From Candidatus Woesearchaeota archaeon (lineage in GTDB: Archaea; Nanobdellota; Nanobdellia; Woesearchaeales; JACPBO01): 64,000 nt of DNA. Positions within the stretch are counted from its first letter, which is position 1. The number at the start of each line of letters is the position of its first letter. The notes below the pieces were generated by a model that did no database searches, had not been told where the DNA came from, and was given only the letters and a program-made list of their open reading frames with translations. Location of the stretch: assembly GCA_030651135.1 (NCBI GenBank), contig JAUSCS010000013.1, forward strand, positions 1 through 64,000, in the 5' to 3' direction. The position numbers were made by a program, and so were the translations under genes. This document shows, one piece after another, positions 7,375-14,635 of this stretch.

Positions 7375-7419
7375 GGATTGAAAAATTTCACACTAAAGTG
7401 CGAGGTATTAAACCTGTGA
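7363..7419 (+). CDS. Putative 18-aa leader peptide
   Basis: An ATG at 7363 with GAGGT 7 bases upstream opens 18 codons (MRFSGLKNFTLKCEVLNL) ending at TGA 7417-7419. That stop overlaps the GTG start of the following membrane gene (GTGA). Translation of the leader would run through the whole left arm and loop of hairpin 2, which would unmask the next start. No homology can be expected at this length; the case rests on the ribosome site, the overlap and the hairpins. Confidence 0.35.
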   Translation: MRFSGLKNFTLKCEVLNL

Positions 7420-7425
7420 AATTTT
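7382..7425 (+). promoter_or_regulatory. Leader hairpin 2 (sequesters GTG 7416)
   Basis: AAAATTTCACA (7382-7392) pairs over 11 bp with TGTGAAATTTT (7415-7425). The 22-base loop (7393-7414) holds GAGGT at 7402-7406, 9 bases before the GTG at 7416, and the GTG lies in the right arm. The design repeats that of hairpin 1. Confidence 0.5.
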
Positions 7426-8186
7426 CAATAAAGAAAACGCTGTTTTTAGAGGTATTCAGAAAAATAAAGCCAGCGCCCTCTTTGTTTTTTTACATGCTCC
7501 TTTTTGACGCGATGTTTTTGCTGAGCATCTATTCCGCAAACAAGATTGTGGGTGTTTTTTCCGAAGGCAGGATCATACTTCCGATTTACGCCTTGGCATA
7601 TATGCTGCTCTATTTTTTAATCTTCGCTGCGCTTTATTCATTTTTCAAATATTCCATTCTGCATTTTATAAAATCAATGTTTGAAAAATCTGACCTGAAT
7701 TTTGGCAGATTTGGAAAATTTTATCTCATCAACATAATCATCTTTTTTGTTTTTGGCGCTATATTTTTCATTCTTTCCGCAATTATTCCTTTTCTAATCG
7801 TTGAAAGCTACCAGAAGCTTGTCTTAAGGATTGCGCTGATCTTATTCCTATTTTTCGCTTATTCTTTCCTGAACATATGCCATTCTTATTTTGCAAGCGG
7901 GAAAAATCCTGTTTCTGCCGCCCTTAGTTTTACATTCAAGAAAATTCCATCTTATATTCCTGTGTTTTTGGGCTCGGTTTTATTTTTATTAGCTTACTTC
8001 ATAATTTATGCAATAATAGGCCTTATCATGAAATACACGCTTTTCTCAAAGCCTGTTCCGATGTCCTACAATACAATTTACAATGCAGCATTCTCAATAG
8101 TTACAATAGTTATCTTTTACCTAATAAACGCATTCAACAGGGTTTATTTCTATCTCATAGTTAAAAGCAAAAACAGAGGCGTGTAA
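7416..8186 (+). CDS. Polytopic membrane protein coupled to lgt
   Basis: About 256 residues with roughly six hydrophobic segments and no recognised catalytic motif. The GTG at 7416 is preferred because GAGGT lies 9 bases upstream; an in-frame GTG at 7398 is an alternative without such a site. The stop shares a base with the ATG of lgt (TAATG), so the two are almost certainly translated together. Its expression is probably controlled by the double-hairpin leader. Function unknown; a role in membrane or lipoprotein biology is suggested only by the coupling to lgt. Confidence 0.7.
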   Translation: MKFSIKKTLFLEVFRKIKPAPSLFFYMLLFDAMFLLSIYSANKIVGVFSEGRIILPIYALAYMLLYFLIFAALYSFFKYSILHFIKSMFEKSDLNFGRFGKFYLINIIIFFVFGAIFFILSAIIPFLIVESYQKLVLRIALILFLFFAYSFLNICHSYFASGKNPVSAALSFTFKKIPSYIPVFLGSVLFLLAYFIIYAIIGLIMKYTLFSKPVPMSYNTIYNAAFSIVTIVIFYLINAFNRVYFYLIVKSKNRGV

Positions 8187-8977
8187 TGTTTTACAACAGC
8201 ATTGATCCTGTTCTTTTCAGGCTCGGCAGCCTTGAGATAAGGTATTACGGCATCATCTATGCGCTCGGCTTTGTAATCGCTTATTTCATGATCTATCATC
8301 TTGCAAAAAAAGGAAAATTAAAATTAACCAAAGATGACGTTGCTGATTTCGTCTTTTACCTTCTTATCGGAACAGTAATAGGGGCAAGGGTTTTTTACGT
8401 TGTTTTTTACGATCCTGTTTATTTCATCAATAACCCATTGATGATTCCTGCTGTATGGCATGGCGGCCTAAGCTTTCACGGCGGATTAGTCGGAGCAATA
8501 ATTGCAGGCCTTTTATTCTGCAGAAAGAAAAAAATAAGCTTCTACGAAATAGCAGACATTGCAGTTATTCCGCTTGCGCTTGGCTTGTTTTTAGGCAGAA
8601 TCGCAAACTTCATCAATGGCGAACTTATCGGGAGAATAACAAATGTTCCGTGGTGCGTCAAATTCCAGAACTTTGAAGGCTGCAGGCATCCGTCGCAGAT
8701 TTATGAGGCCATTAAAAATTTATTTATGTTTTCTGTGCTGTGGTTTGTTTATGATCTGAAAACAAAAGGAAAAAAGCTTCCAGCAGGATCCTTATTCTGG
8801 CTTTTTGTGATCATGTACTCGGTTTTAAGGTTCTTTATTGAATTCTTCAGAATGCCTGATGAGCAGCTCGGGTTTATTGCTTTTGGACTGACAATGGGGC
8901 AGATACTGAACATTGTTATGTTTTTAACTGCCCTGTTTTTTTTAATAAGGTTTAATTATAAGAAGAAAAGCCGTTGA
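8186..8977 (+). CDS. lgt: Prolipoprotein diacylglyceryl transferase
   Basis: Lgt attaches diacylglycerol from phosphatidylglycerol to the lipobox cysteine of prelipoproteins. The 263-residue protein carries the family signature GRIANFINGELIGR at 137-150, HGGLSFHGG at 92-100, an early SLEIRYYGIIYALGF segment and about seven membrane helices, all as in bacterial Lgt. Bacterial Lgt is unusual in archaea. A candidate substrate with a canonical LSGC lipobox is encoded at 17042-17350. The 3' end overlaps the convergent gene by 26 bases. Confidence 0.92.
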   Translation: MFYNSIDPVLFRLGSLEIRYYGIIYALGFVIAYFMIYHLAKKGKLKLTKDDVADFVFYLLIGTVIGARVFYVVFYDPVYFINNPLMIPAVWHGGLSFHGGLVGAIIAGLLFCRKKKISFYEIADIAVIPLALGLFLGRIANFINGELIGRITNVPWCVKFQNFEGCRHPSQIYEAIKNLFMFSVLWFVYDLKTKGKKLPAGSLFWLFVIMYSVLRFFIEFFRMPDEQLGFIAFGLTMGQILNIVMFLTALFFLIRFNYKKKSR

Positions 8978-9353
8978 TGCGCATTCTTTCAACATCCCAC
9001 GACCTGAATTCCTTCTTCGGGGGTTCTTCATCAGGCAATATGCCGCAGCACACATCTTCTATCCCCAGTACTCCTGTATATACCATTTCTTTTTTGAATA
9101 TGTGGAATCTAATATTTGTCAGAATTAAAGGCACCGAATAATTGGCTTTCCCGTCATCAACATCTAAAATAACCCTGGTGCAGTTCTCTCTAAGCTTGTC
9201 AAAATCAATCAAAGGACGTATGCTGTAATACTCAAACACGCGCAGCAGTTCTTCATTAAATCTCTTTGTCCTTTCGGCAAATTGTTCTGACTTTTCTGCA
9301 TTTACAAACTTTTTTATATGGTATTCGAGCTCTTTAAATGTTTTTAATTTCAT
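8952..9353 (-). CDS. Conserved-looking hypothetical protein (133 aa)
   Basis: A soluble alpha/beta protein with a helical N-terminal half rich in charged residues and a beta-rich centre (RVILDVDD, YSVPLILTNIRFHIF). Two adjacent cysteines near 102-103 (DVCCG) stand out. No family recognised. It lies 8 bases downstream of the uS10 gene on the same strand, so it may be co-transcribed with EF-1A and uS10. Its 3' end overlaps that of lgt. Confidence 0.6.
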   Translation of the reverse strand: MKLKTFKELEYHIKKFVNAEKSEQFAERTKRFNEELLRVFEYYSIRPLIDFDKLRENCTRVILDVDDGKANYSVPLILTNIRFHIFKKEMVYTGVLGIEDVCCGILPDEEPPKKEFRSWDVERMRINGFSSYN

Positions 9354-9361
9354 TTTCAGAA

Positions 9362-9673
9362 TTAAACATCAATCATCTCAATCTCAATGTTGAGGCCTTC
9401 AGGAATAGTAACACGCATAACCAGTCTTAAAGCTCTTTCGTCAATGCCAAGATCAATCAGCCTTTTGTGGATCCTCATCTCGTAATGATCCCACATTGCT
9501 GTGCCGCCGCCATCAGGGCCTTTTCTGGTGGTTAATCTGAGCTTTTTAGTAGGCAAAGGAATAGGGCCGCGCATATCGACTCCAGTTTTTTCAGCTATAT
9601 CTTGTATGCTTTTGCACACTTCATTTATCTGCTCTATGCTTGTGCTTGCTAGTTTTATTCTTGCTTTCTGCAT
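9362..9673 (-). CDS. rps10: Small ribosomal subunit protein uS10
   Basis: The 103-residue protein matches archaeal/eukaryotic uS10 (S20e type): [18 protein letters not shown] at the start, then [39 protein letters not shown] and a C-terminal [16 protein letters not shown]. It binds 16S rRNA in the small-subunit head. It follows EF-1A on the same strand, the standard archaeal tuf-rps10 order. Confidence 0.97.
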   Translation of the reverse strand: MQKARIKLASTSIEQINEVCKSIQDIAEKTGVDMRGPIPLPTKKLRLTTRKGPDGGGTAMWDHYEMRIHKRLIDLGIDERALRLVMRVTIPEGLNIEIEMIDV

Positions 9674-9758
9674 TTTGGTTTCCTTGTTTTGTTGCTGAAG
9701 TCGTTTGCCGCATGATGAGCTTCAGTTCACCATGTCCCTAATTAAAGGGAAAAAAGTT

Positions 9759-11048
9759 TTAGGCCTTTTTGACCAGATCGATACACATGCCGGCAGCGAC
9801 TGTTGCTCCTGAATCACGCACAGCAAACCTTGACATATGCGGAATGTCTTTCTGCCTTTCAATAACCAACGGCACAACAGGCTTGACTTGTATAATTGCA
9901 GCATCTCCGTTTTTGATAAAATCAGGATTTTCCTGCAATGTCTCACCAGTTGCCGGGTTAAGCTTTTTCTTTATAGCTATTATTTGGCATGCTGTTTGCG
10001 AAGTGTGAATGTGGAACACTGGCGTGTAGCCCACTGTTACAACAGTCGGATGGTTCAATACAACAATCTGCGCTGTAAACTCTGTTACAACAGTTGGCGG
10101 ACTGTCAACATGGCCAAGAACATCGCCTCTTGTAATATCATTCTTGCCAATGCCTCTGACGTTAAATCCGATATTGTCTCCTGGCTCAGCCTGCTGCATC
10201 TGCTCATGGTGCATTTCTATGGTTTTTACTTCTCCCTGCACGCCTTTTCCTTCTCTGCCAGGCATGAATATAACCTTATCGCCAACTTTCATAATTCCTG
10301 TTTCAACTCTGCCAACCGGCACAACTCCGATTCCTGTGATGTTGTAAACATCCTGAACTGGAAGCCTTAATGGCAATTGTGTTGGTTTTTCAGGAGGATT
10401 TAGATTATCAATTGACTCCATTAATGTCGGTCCTTTATACCAGGGCATATTTGCTGACTTGTTCACAATATTTTCGCCAGGATAAGCTGCTGTTGCAAGG
10501 AACTGTATTTTGCTAGGATCATAGCCTACACTTTTCAGCAAGGCGCTTACTTCGTCCTTGACTTGGGTCCATCTTTTTTCATCATACTTTGCCATGTCCA
10601 TTTTGTTAATAGAAATTATCAGCTGATTGACACCCAATGTTCTTGCCAGGAAAACGTGCTCTTTTGTCTGTGCTTGAACGCCGTCTCCTGGGTTGGCGCT
10701 TACAACTAAGACGCCGGCATCTGCCTGTGCTGCTCCTGTAATCATGTTTTTAATAAAGTCTTTGTGGCCAGGCGCGTCAATTATTGTGAAATAGTATTTT
10801 GGCGTGTTAAATCTCTGATGGCTCAGGTCAATTGTAACTCCCCTTTCCTGCTCCTCTTTAAGATTGTCCATTACGAATGCAAATTCAAAGCCAGGCTTTC
10901 CAACTTCTTTTGCCCTTTCTTTAAGCTTTCTGAGTGTTGCTTCGTCAATATGCTTTGAATCGTACAATAATCTGCCTACAGTTGTTGATTTACCATGATC
11001 TACATGCCCGATAAATACAAGGTTTATGTGTGTTTTTTCTTTTGCCAT
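9759..11048 (-). CDS. tuf: Translation elongation factor EF-1 alpha
   Basis: EF-1A delivers aminoacyl-tRNA to the ribosome using GTP. All G motifs are present: GHVDHGKST at 14-22, [12 protein letters not shown] (switch I/G2), DAPGHKDF (G3), NKMD (G4) and a TAAYPG region, followed by beta-barrel domains II and III ending DLVKKA. Length 429 is normal. A GGAGG at 11057-11061 sits 8 bases before the ATG, and a TATA box lies at 11099-11107. Upstream is an unusual pair of palindromic units (11124-11260). Confidence 0.98.
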   Translation of the reverse strand: MAKEKTHINLVFIGHVDHGKSTTVGRLLYDSKHIDEATLRKLKERAKEVGKPGFEFAFVMDNLKEEQERGVTIDLSHQRFNTPKYYFTIIDAPGHKDFIKNMITGAAQADAGVLVVSANPGDGVQAQTKEHVFLARTLGVNQLIISINKMDMAKYDEKRWTQVKDEVSALLKSVGYDPSKIQFLATAAYPGENIVNKSANMPWYKGPTLMESIDNLNPPEKPTQLPLRLPVQDVYNITGIGVVPVGRVETGIMKVGDKVIFMPGREGKGVQGEVKTIEMHHEQMQQAEPGDNIGFNVRGIGKNDITRGDVLGHVDSPPTVVTEFTAQIVVLNHPTVVTVGYTPVFHIHTSQTACQIIAIKKKLNPATGETLQENPDFIKNGDAAIIQVKPVVPLVIERQKDIPHMSRFAVRDSGATVAAGMCIDLVKKA

Positions 11049-11098
11049 GTTTAAAACCTCCTATGTGCTAAATATGCATTAAAAGGTATTTCGGATTT

Positions 11099-11107
11099 AT
11101 TTATAAA
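11099..11107 (-). promoter_or_regulatory. EF-1A promoter (TATA box)
   Basis: Minus-strand TTTATAAAT at 11107-11099, about 50 bases before the ATG, with GGAGG at 11061-11057. This predicts a leader of roughly 25-30 bases with a ribosome site, as expected for a highly expressed gene. Confidence 0.55.
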
Positions 11108-11123
11108 GGTTATGGTTGCTTTG

Positions 11124-11188
11124 TCAAAAACCACCCATCACAGACGGTGGCATGTTTGTGTTGATATGCACATCAAGCGGGTTTTTGA
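11124..11188 (+). repeat. Palindromic repeat unit A1 (65 bases)
   Basis: Outer arms TCAAAAACC (11124-11132) and GGTTTTTGA (11180-11188), extended by one G-C pair, enclose CCACC...GGTGG (11131-11150) and a small hairpin TTGAT...ATCAA (11161-11176). The first 20 bases closely match the reverse complement of unit B2 (14546-14610), showing common descent. Confidence 0.6.
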
Positions 11189-11192
11189 CGCT

Positions 11193-11260
11193 TGAAATTC
11201 CCGAATTGTGTGGTTTTTGAGCACAATTCATTCCACTCATTAAAAATGAGCGGAATTTCA
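11193..11260 (-). repeat. Palindromic repeat unit A2 (68 bases), opposite orientation to A1
   Basis: Arms TGAAATTCC (11193-11201) and GGAATTTCA (11252-11260). Read on the minus strand, CCGCTCATT-TTT-AATGAGTGG forms a 9-bp stem with a 3-base loop just inside the first arm, followed by AATG as in the reverse complement of B2. An inner GAATTGTG/CACAATTC hairpin (11203-11229) is also present. It lies 4 bases from A1. Confidence 0.55.
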
Positions 11261-11345
11261 TTGTTTAAATATTGCTGAAAAATGCGATATTCGAGCTTAA
11301 TTTGGGTTTATTTATTAACTTTGCGATGGTTACAAAATAAAAAGA

Positions 11346-11354
11346 TTTATAAAT
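11346..11354 (+). promoter_or_regulatory. TATA box for the prephenate dehydrogenase gene
   Basis: TTTATAAAT centred at about 11350, 26 bases before the ATG at 11376. This supports a leaderless mRNA starting at MEIGIIGLG and argues against the ATG at 11361. Confidence 0.5.
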
Positions 11355-11375
11355 ACACAGATGTCCCTCTTTGCC

Positions 11376-12650
11376 ATGGAAATTGGCATTATTGGTTTGG
11401 GTGATATGGGAAAATTATATGCCCGTAAATATTCTAGTCAGGGTTACAGGGTTAATGGCTGCGATTTGCCTGAAAAAAGAAGTCAATTAGAGCAGGAATT
11501 GCAGGGAACCGGTGTTCATATTTTAGATGACGGAATTGCTGTTTCCAGAAGAAGCGATTTGATATTTTACTCAGTAGAAGCAGAAAATATTGGCAGAGCA
11601 GCAATGCAATCTGGCCCATCAACAAAAACAGGAGCAATAGTTGCAGGCCAGACTTCTGTAAAAACTCCTGAAATTGAAGCCTTTGAAAAATATTTGCCAA
11701 AAGATGTACACATAGTTACTTGCCATTCTTTGCATGGCCCTTCAGTTAGCCCTGATGGGCAGGGCTTAGCAGTTATAAGGCACAGAAGTTCTGATGATGC
11801 TTATAAAAGAGCAATTGAAGCTTTCGGGAAATTAAGTTCAAGAATTATAGAAATTCCAACTTATCAAGAGCATGATAGAATTACAGCAGATACACAAGCA
11901 AACACCCATGTAGGATTTGAGAGCATGGGGACAGCATGGAAAAATTCCGGTTTTTATCCCTGGGAAGATCCTTCTTATACTAACAGAATTGACAACATAA
12001 AGATCTTGCTAATGCTGAGAATTTATGGCGGGAAGGCGCACGTATACTCCGGGCTGGCAATTCTAAATCCTTTTGCAAAGGAACAAATCAGCCAATATGC
12101 AAAATCAGAATCGGAATTGTTTAAATTAATGATTCAAGAAGATGAAAAACAGTTCAGAGACCGAATAAGAAAAGCAGGCGATTATGTGTTTGGAAATGAA
12201 GATTCAACATTGTTATTGGATGAATTATTTGAAGAGCCAAATGTTACGATAAAATTTGGTTTAGGCAGCCAGCCAAAAAGAAAACCAAATTCCCACTTAA
12301 GCCTTTTGGCAATGGTTGATGCGTGGTATCAACTAGGGATAAATCCTTACAAAAATAGAGTGTGCGAAACGCCTGTCTTCAAACTCTGGTTAGGAATTGC
12401 AGAATACCTATTTAGAACTCCTGAGATTCTTGAAGAATCACTCCAAACAGCATTATTCGATAAAAAAATAAGGGGAGATGATTTAGAATTCCATACTGCT
12501 GTCAGGGAATGGGCTTCGATAATTGGCCATGGCGATGTTGTAGGGTATAAACGGCAATTTAATGCCACTAAGGAATTTTTTAAAGACAGAATTCCTGAAG
12601 GAATGAAAAGAAGCAACGAACTTATTGAGAGATTGGCACGTTATAAATAG
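11376..12650 (+). CDS. Prephenate dehydrogenase, fungal TYR1-like
   Basis: Prephenate dehydrogenase oxidatively decarboxylates prephenate to 4-hydroxyphenylpyruvate for tyrosine synthesis. The NAD(P) Rossmann motif is GLGDMG at residues 7-12. Segments IEAFEKYLPKD, HSLHGP, a GQ-L-I-HRS stretch, EHDRITADTQA, SMGTAW, LRIYGGKAHVYSGLAI and PNSHLSLLAMVD correspond closely, as I remember it, to yeast TYR1 over its whole length and not to the shorter bacterial or archaeal TyrA. The start is set by the TATA box; an ATG 15 bases upstream would add MSLFA. It stands alone between divergent EF-1A and a zincin-like gene. Confidence 0.88.
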   Translation: MEIGIIGLGDMGKLYARKYSSQGYRVNGCDLPEKRSQLEQELQGTGVHILDDGIAVSRRSDLIFYSVEAENIGRAAMQSGPSTKTGAIVAGQTSVKTPEIEAFEKYLPKDVHIVTCHSLHGPSVSPDGQGLAVIRHRSSDDAYKRAIEAFGKLSSRIIEIPTYQEHDRITADTQANTHVGFESMGTAWKNSGFYPWEDPSYTNRIDNIKILLMLRIYGGKAHVYSGLAILNPFAKEQISQYAKSESELFKLMIQEDEKQFRDRIRKAGDYVFGNEDSTLLLDELFEEPNVTIKFGLGSQPKRKPNSHLSLLAMVDAWYQLGINPYKNRVCETPVFKLWLGIAEYLFRTPEILEESLQTALFDKKIRGDDLEFHTAVREWASIIGHGDVVGYKRQFNATKEFFKDRIPEGMKRSNELIERLARYK

Positions 12651-12705
12651 GCAGCATTTGAATTTCAACCAAAAGTTTTTTATATTTCTGTGAAATCCCA
12701 AGCTT

Positions 12706-13830
12706 ATGGGGGGTCTCGAAGGCAAGTTAATCCGCAAAATTGCACTTAACGGCAAAGATGTTGGTGTATTTCTCGCATTTAATGTTGAAGAATATGGAGA
12801 AAAAGAGTTTTTAAAAGATGTTGATGAGATGATAGATGTTTATACTCACAGAAAAAAACCCATGTGCCTGAAGAAAAGCAGAAATCTGATGAAAGCAATC
12901 AGGGCAGATAAAAATATATTTTCAAAAAAGCCGTCATTTGCCGGCTTTGAAAGCAAGGTTGAAAGAATTTTCACAGAATTATTTTTAAAGATGCTGAATG
13001 GCGATGGTGTTTCTTTGTCGGTATCTCCTGCCAAAATAACACTCGAAATTTCAAGGGCCATAGAAGATGAAGTCGAGAATGTTGCAACTATCGATGAAAA
13101 AAATTCGACAGAGCGCCACCTTATATTGAAGTTTCATGGCAATGAATTAACCTGCCGCTTCTTCCCAATGTTCTATCTTAATGGAGCAAGTATGTCTTAT
13201 ATAACAAAGTCATTACGGCATGAGCTGATTCATTTTGTTGATTTACCCACAATAAACAAAAAAGAAAGAGAAGGTCTAAAAGGCCTTAAGGAATTAAATG
13301 CCCCATATTCAACACAGAAATTGTATTATTTATTGTTTGAATTTTTGAAAGAATCAAGGGCAACAATGTATGAGTTCATAGATTACCATAAGTTCACATT
13401 CAATAAAAATAAAGGTGAAAATTTCAGAAGCTGCATAGTTAAAGTTTGCCGGGAAAATGATGCTGGCAAGATAAACAAGATTTATGATGATGAACTGGAC
13501 AAAGTGGATGTTATTTACAGGCAGTCTTTTTTGGCTGCATTTGGCGTGGGTGCATCTTATGAAGGCTTAATAAACAAAAAAACAGAGCAAAGAGACGATA
13601 AATTAATTATCACATGTTTGCCGCACAGCATCAGAGACCAGTTCATGAAAGACACTGCTTTGGTGCATCCTATGAAATTTATTGGAAGATCTGCCGAAGC
13701 ATTCAGGAATCACGAACTTGAATTTTACTGCCCTCTGACTCCGGAGTTCGTGCATTATGCTTTGGAAGAAACATTGAAAGGGACGAGCATAACAAATAAG
13801 AAAAAAATAAAAGAACTGTTTTTTGATTAA
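12706..13830 (+). CDS. Uncharacterised protein with an HExxH zincin-type motif
   Basis: A 374-residue soluble protein with LRHELIHFVD at about 170-179, that is H172-E173-x-x-H176-x-x-D179, the zinc-binding signature of metallopeptidases. A downstream acidic helix (FEFLKESRATMYEFID, about 221-236) could supply the third ligand. The N-terminal 150 residues resemble nothing I know. A TATA-like box (TTTTTATATTTC near 12677) suits the ATG at 12706. Peptidase activity is inferred from the motif only. Its end overlaps the convergent next gene by 4 bases. Confidence 0.6.
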   Translation: MGGLEGKLIRKIALNGKDVGVFLAFNVEEYGEKEFLKDVDEMIDVYTHRKKPMCLKKSRNLMKAIRADKNIFSKKPSFAGFESKVERIFTELFLKMLNGDGVSLSVSPAKITLEISRAIEDEVENVATIDEKNSTERHLILKFHGNELTCRFFPMFYLNGASMSYITKSLRHELIHFVDLPTINKKEREGLKGLKELNAPYSTQKLYYLLFEFLKESRATMYEFIDYHKFTFNKNKGENFRSCIVKVCRENDAGKINKIYDDELDKVDVIYRQSFLAAFGVGASYEGLINKKTEQRDDKLIITCLPHSIRDQFMKDTALVHPMKFIGRSAEAFRNHELEFYCPLTPEFVHYALEETLKGTSITNKKKIKELFFD

Positions 13831-14261
13831 GCCTTATAAACCATATCTTTTTCCCTTGCGTGATCCGCAACCTTCAAGCCAATGCTCTGCCCTGCTTTAG
13901 CTTCCTTTATCTGATCATGCTCTATCTGCATGCTGTCAATTCTTTGCTTGAAGTCAGAGGTTGCGCCTTTTATGTGTATCTCGTCGCCAACTCTTAGCGT
14001 ATTGCTTAATTTGATCACTGCAACTCCGATGTTTGTAAAGTAATGCGTTACAACGCCGATTTCCTTCTCCTGCGGCTGTTCGATTACAGCTGCCAGTTTT
14101 GTAGCTTTAACACCTGATTTTTTAACGGCTTTCTTAACAATCTTCTTCACAGCCTTCTGAACCATTTTCACAGCTTTTGCTGCTTTCTTAGCAGGCTTTT
14201 TGTATTTTTTTACAGCTTTTATTGCGGATTTTACTGCCTTTTTCTTTAATTTTTTAACCAT
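13827..14261 (-). CDS. Lys/Ala-rich tail fused to an EF-Tu domain II-like module
   Basis: Residues 1-54 are almost only Lys, Ala and Val in KKA/KAVKK repeats, like histone H1 tails. Residues 65-144 match the small translation-elongation-factor-like family (EIGVVTHYFTNIGVAVIKL, LRVGDEIHIKGATSDF, IDSMQIEHDQI, AGQSIGLKV), a beta-barrel like EF-Tu domain II. The family protein usually lacks the basic tail. The tail would suit nucleic acid or ribosome binding; its role is unknown. A GGGGTGATC ribosome site precedes the ATG and a TATA box lies at 14297-14306. Confidence 0.75.
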   Translation of the reverse strand: MVKKLKKKAVKSAIKAVKKYKKPAKKAAKAVKMVQKAVKKIVKKAVKKSGVKATKLAAVIEQPQEKEIGVVTHYFTNIGVAVIKLSNTLRVGDEIHIKGATSDFKQRIDSMQIEHDQIKEAKAGQSIGLKVADHAREKDMVYKA

Positions 14262-14470
14262 ATAGGATCACCCCACAGAGCATATAAAGGCCGCTATTTT
14301 ATAAATTTTTGGGTTTTTAGGCAAGGCGGGGAGCGTATGCGACGACCTAGTGAGCAAAAACCAAAACAATTTAACTTGGAACATTGTGAGGCGAAGCCGA
14401 ACAAGTGAAGAGATTAAATTTTTTGAGTTGAGTTTTCTACATAAAGCACAGAGTGCAATGAAATAAAATG

Positions 14471-14539
14471 TCAAAAATTTTCCACCAGTTTTTAACTGGT
14501 GGCTGAAAGCCGACTTTTTCGCTTCTGGAAAATTTTTGA
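14471..14539 (+). repeat. Palindromic repeat unit B1 (69 bases)
   Basis: Perfect 13-bp arms TCAAAAATTTTCC (14471-14483) and GGAAAATTTTTGA (14527-14539). Just inside the left arm CCACCAGTT-TTT-AACTGGTGG (14482-14502) is a perfect 9-bp stem with a 3-base loop, followed by a small GGC-TGAAA-GCC hairpin. Same architecture as B2 and A2. Confidence 0.65.
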
Positions 14540-14545
14540 GCATGC

Positions 14546-14610
14546 TCAAGAACCACCTGATGCGGTGAATGATGGTAACATTCCACCCATCTCTGATGGG
14601 TGGTTCTTGA
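14546..14610 (-). repeat. Palindromic repeat unit B2 (65 bases), opposite orientation to B1
   Basis: Perfect 12-bp arms TCAAGAACCACC (14546-14557) and GGTGGTTCTTGA (14599-14610), with a perfect 9-bp/3-base-loop hairpin CCACCCATC-TCT-GATGGGTGG (14583-14603) overlapping the right arm. Read on the minus strand it aligns with A1 over most of its length. It lies 6 bases from B1. Confidence 0.65.
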
Positions 14611-14635
14611 CAGAAGCAAGGGTTGCCTATTTAAT

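Larger units (their letters stand above)
11049..11375. other. Divergent intergenic region between EF-1A and the tyrA-like gene
   Basis: This 327-base gap holds the EF-1A leader and promoter at one end, the tyrA-like TATA box at 11346-11354 at the other, and between them two palindromic units (11124-11188 and 11193-11260). The stretch 11261-11340 is AT-rich with nothing I recognise. Confidence 0.6.
14262..14635. other. Highly structured 374-base intergenic region
   Basis: No gene is visible. It holds the promoter of the preceding gene (TATA near 14297-14306), an inverted repeat GGTTTTT (14312-14318)/AAAAACC (14356-14362), a GGCGAAGCC hairpin near 14391, and two palindromic repeat units at 14471-14539 and 14546-14610. 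Confidence 0.5.

Noticed and set aside
9769-10958. Plus-strand frames inside EF-1A
   Set aside because: Antisense shadows of a highly conserved gene.
11124-11260. Reading the palindromic units as transcription terminators
   Set aside because: The A pair sits between two divergent genes upstream of both promoters, so it cannot end either transcript.
11361-11375. Earlier ATG for the prephenate dehydrogenase
   Set aside because: The TATA box is only about 11 bases before it; the ATG at 11376 has the proper spacing and starts right at the Rossmann motif.
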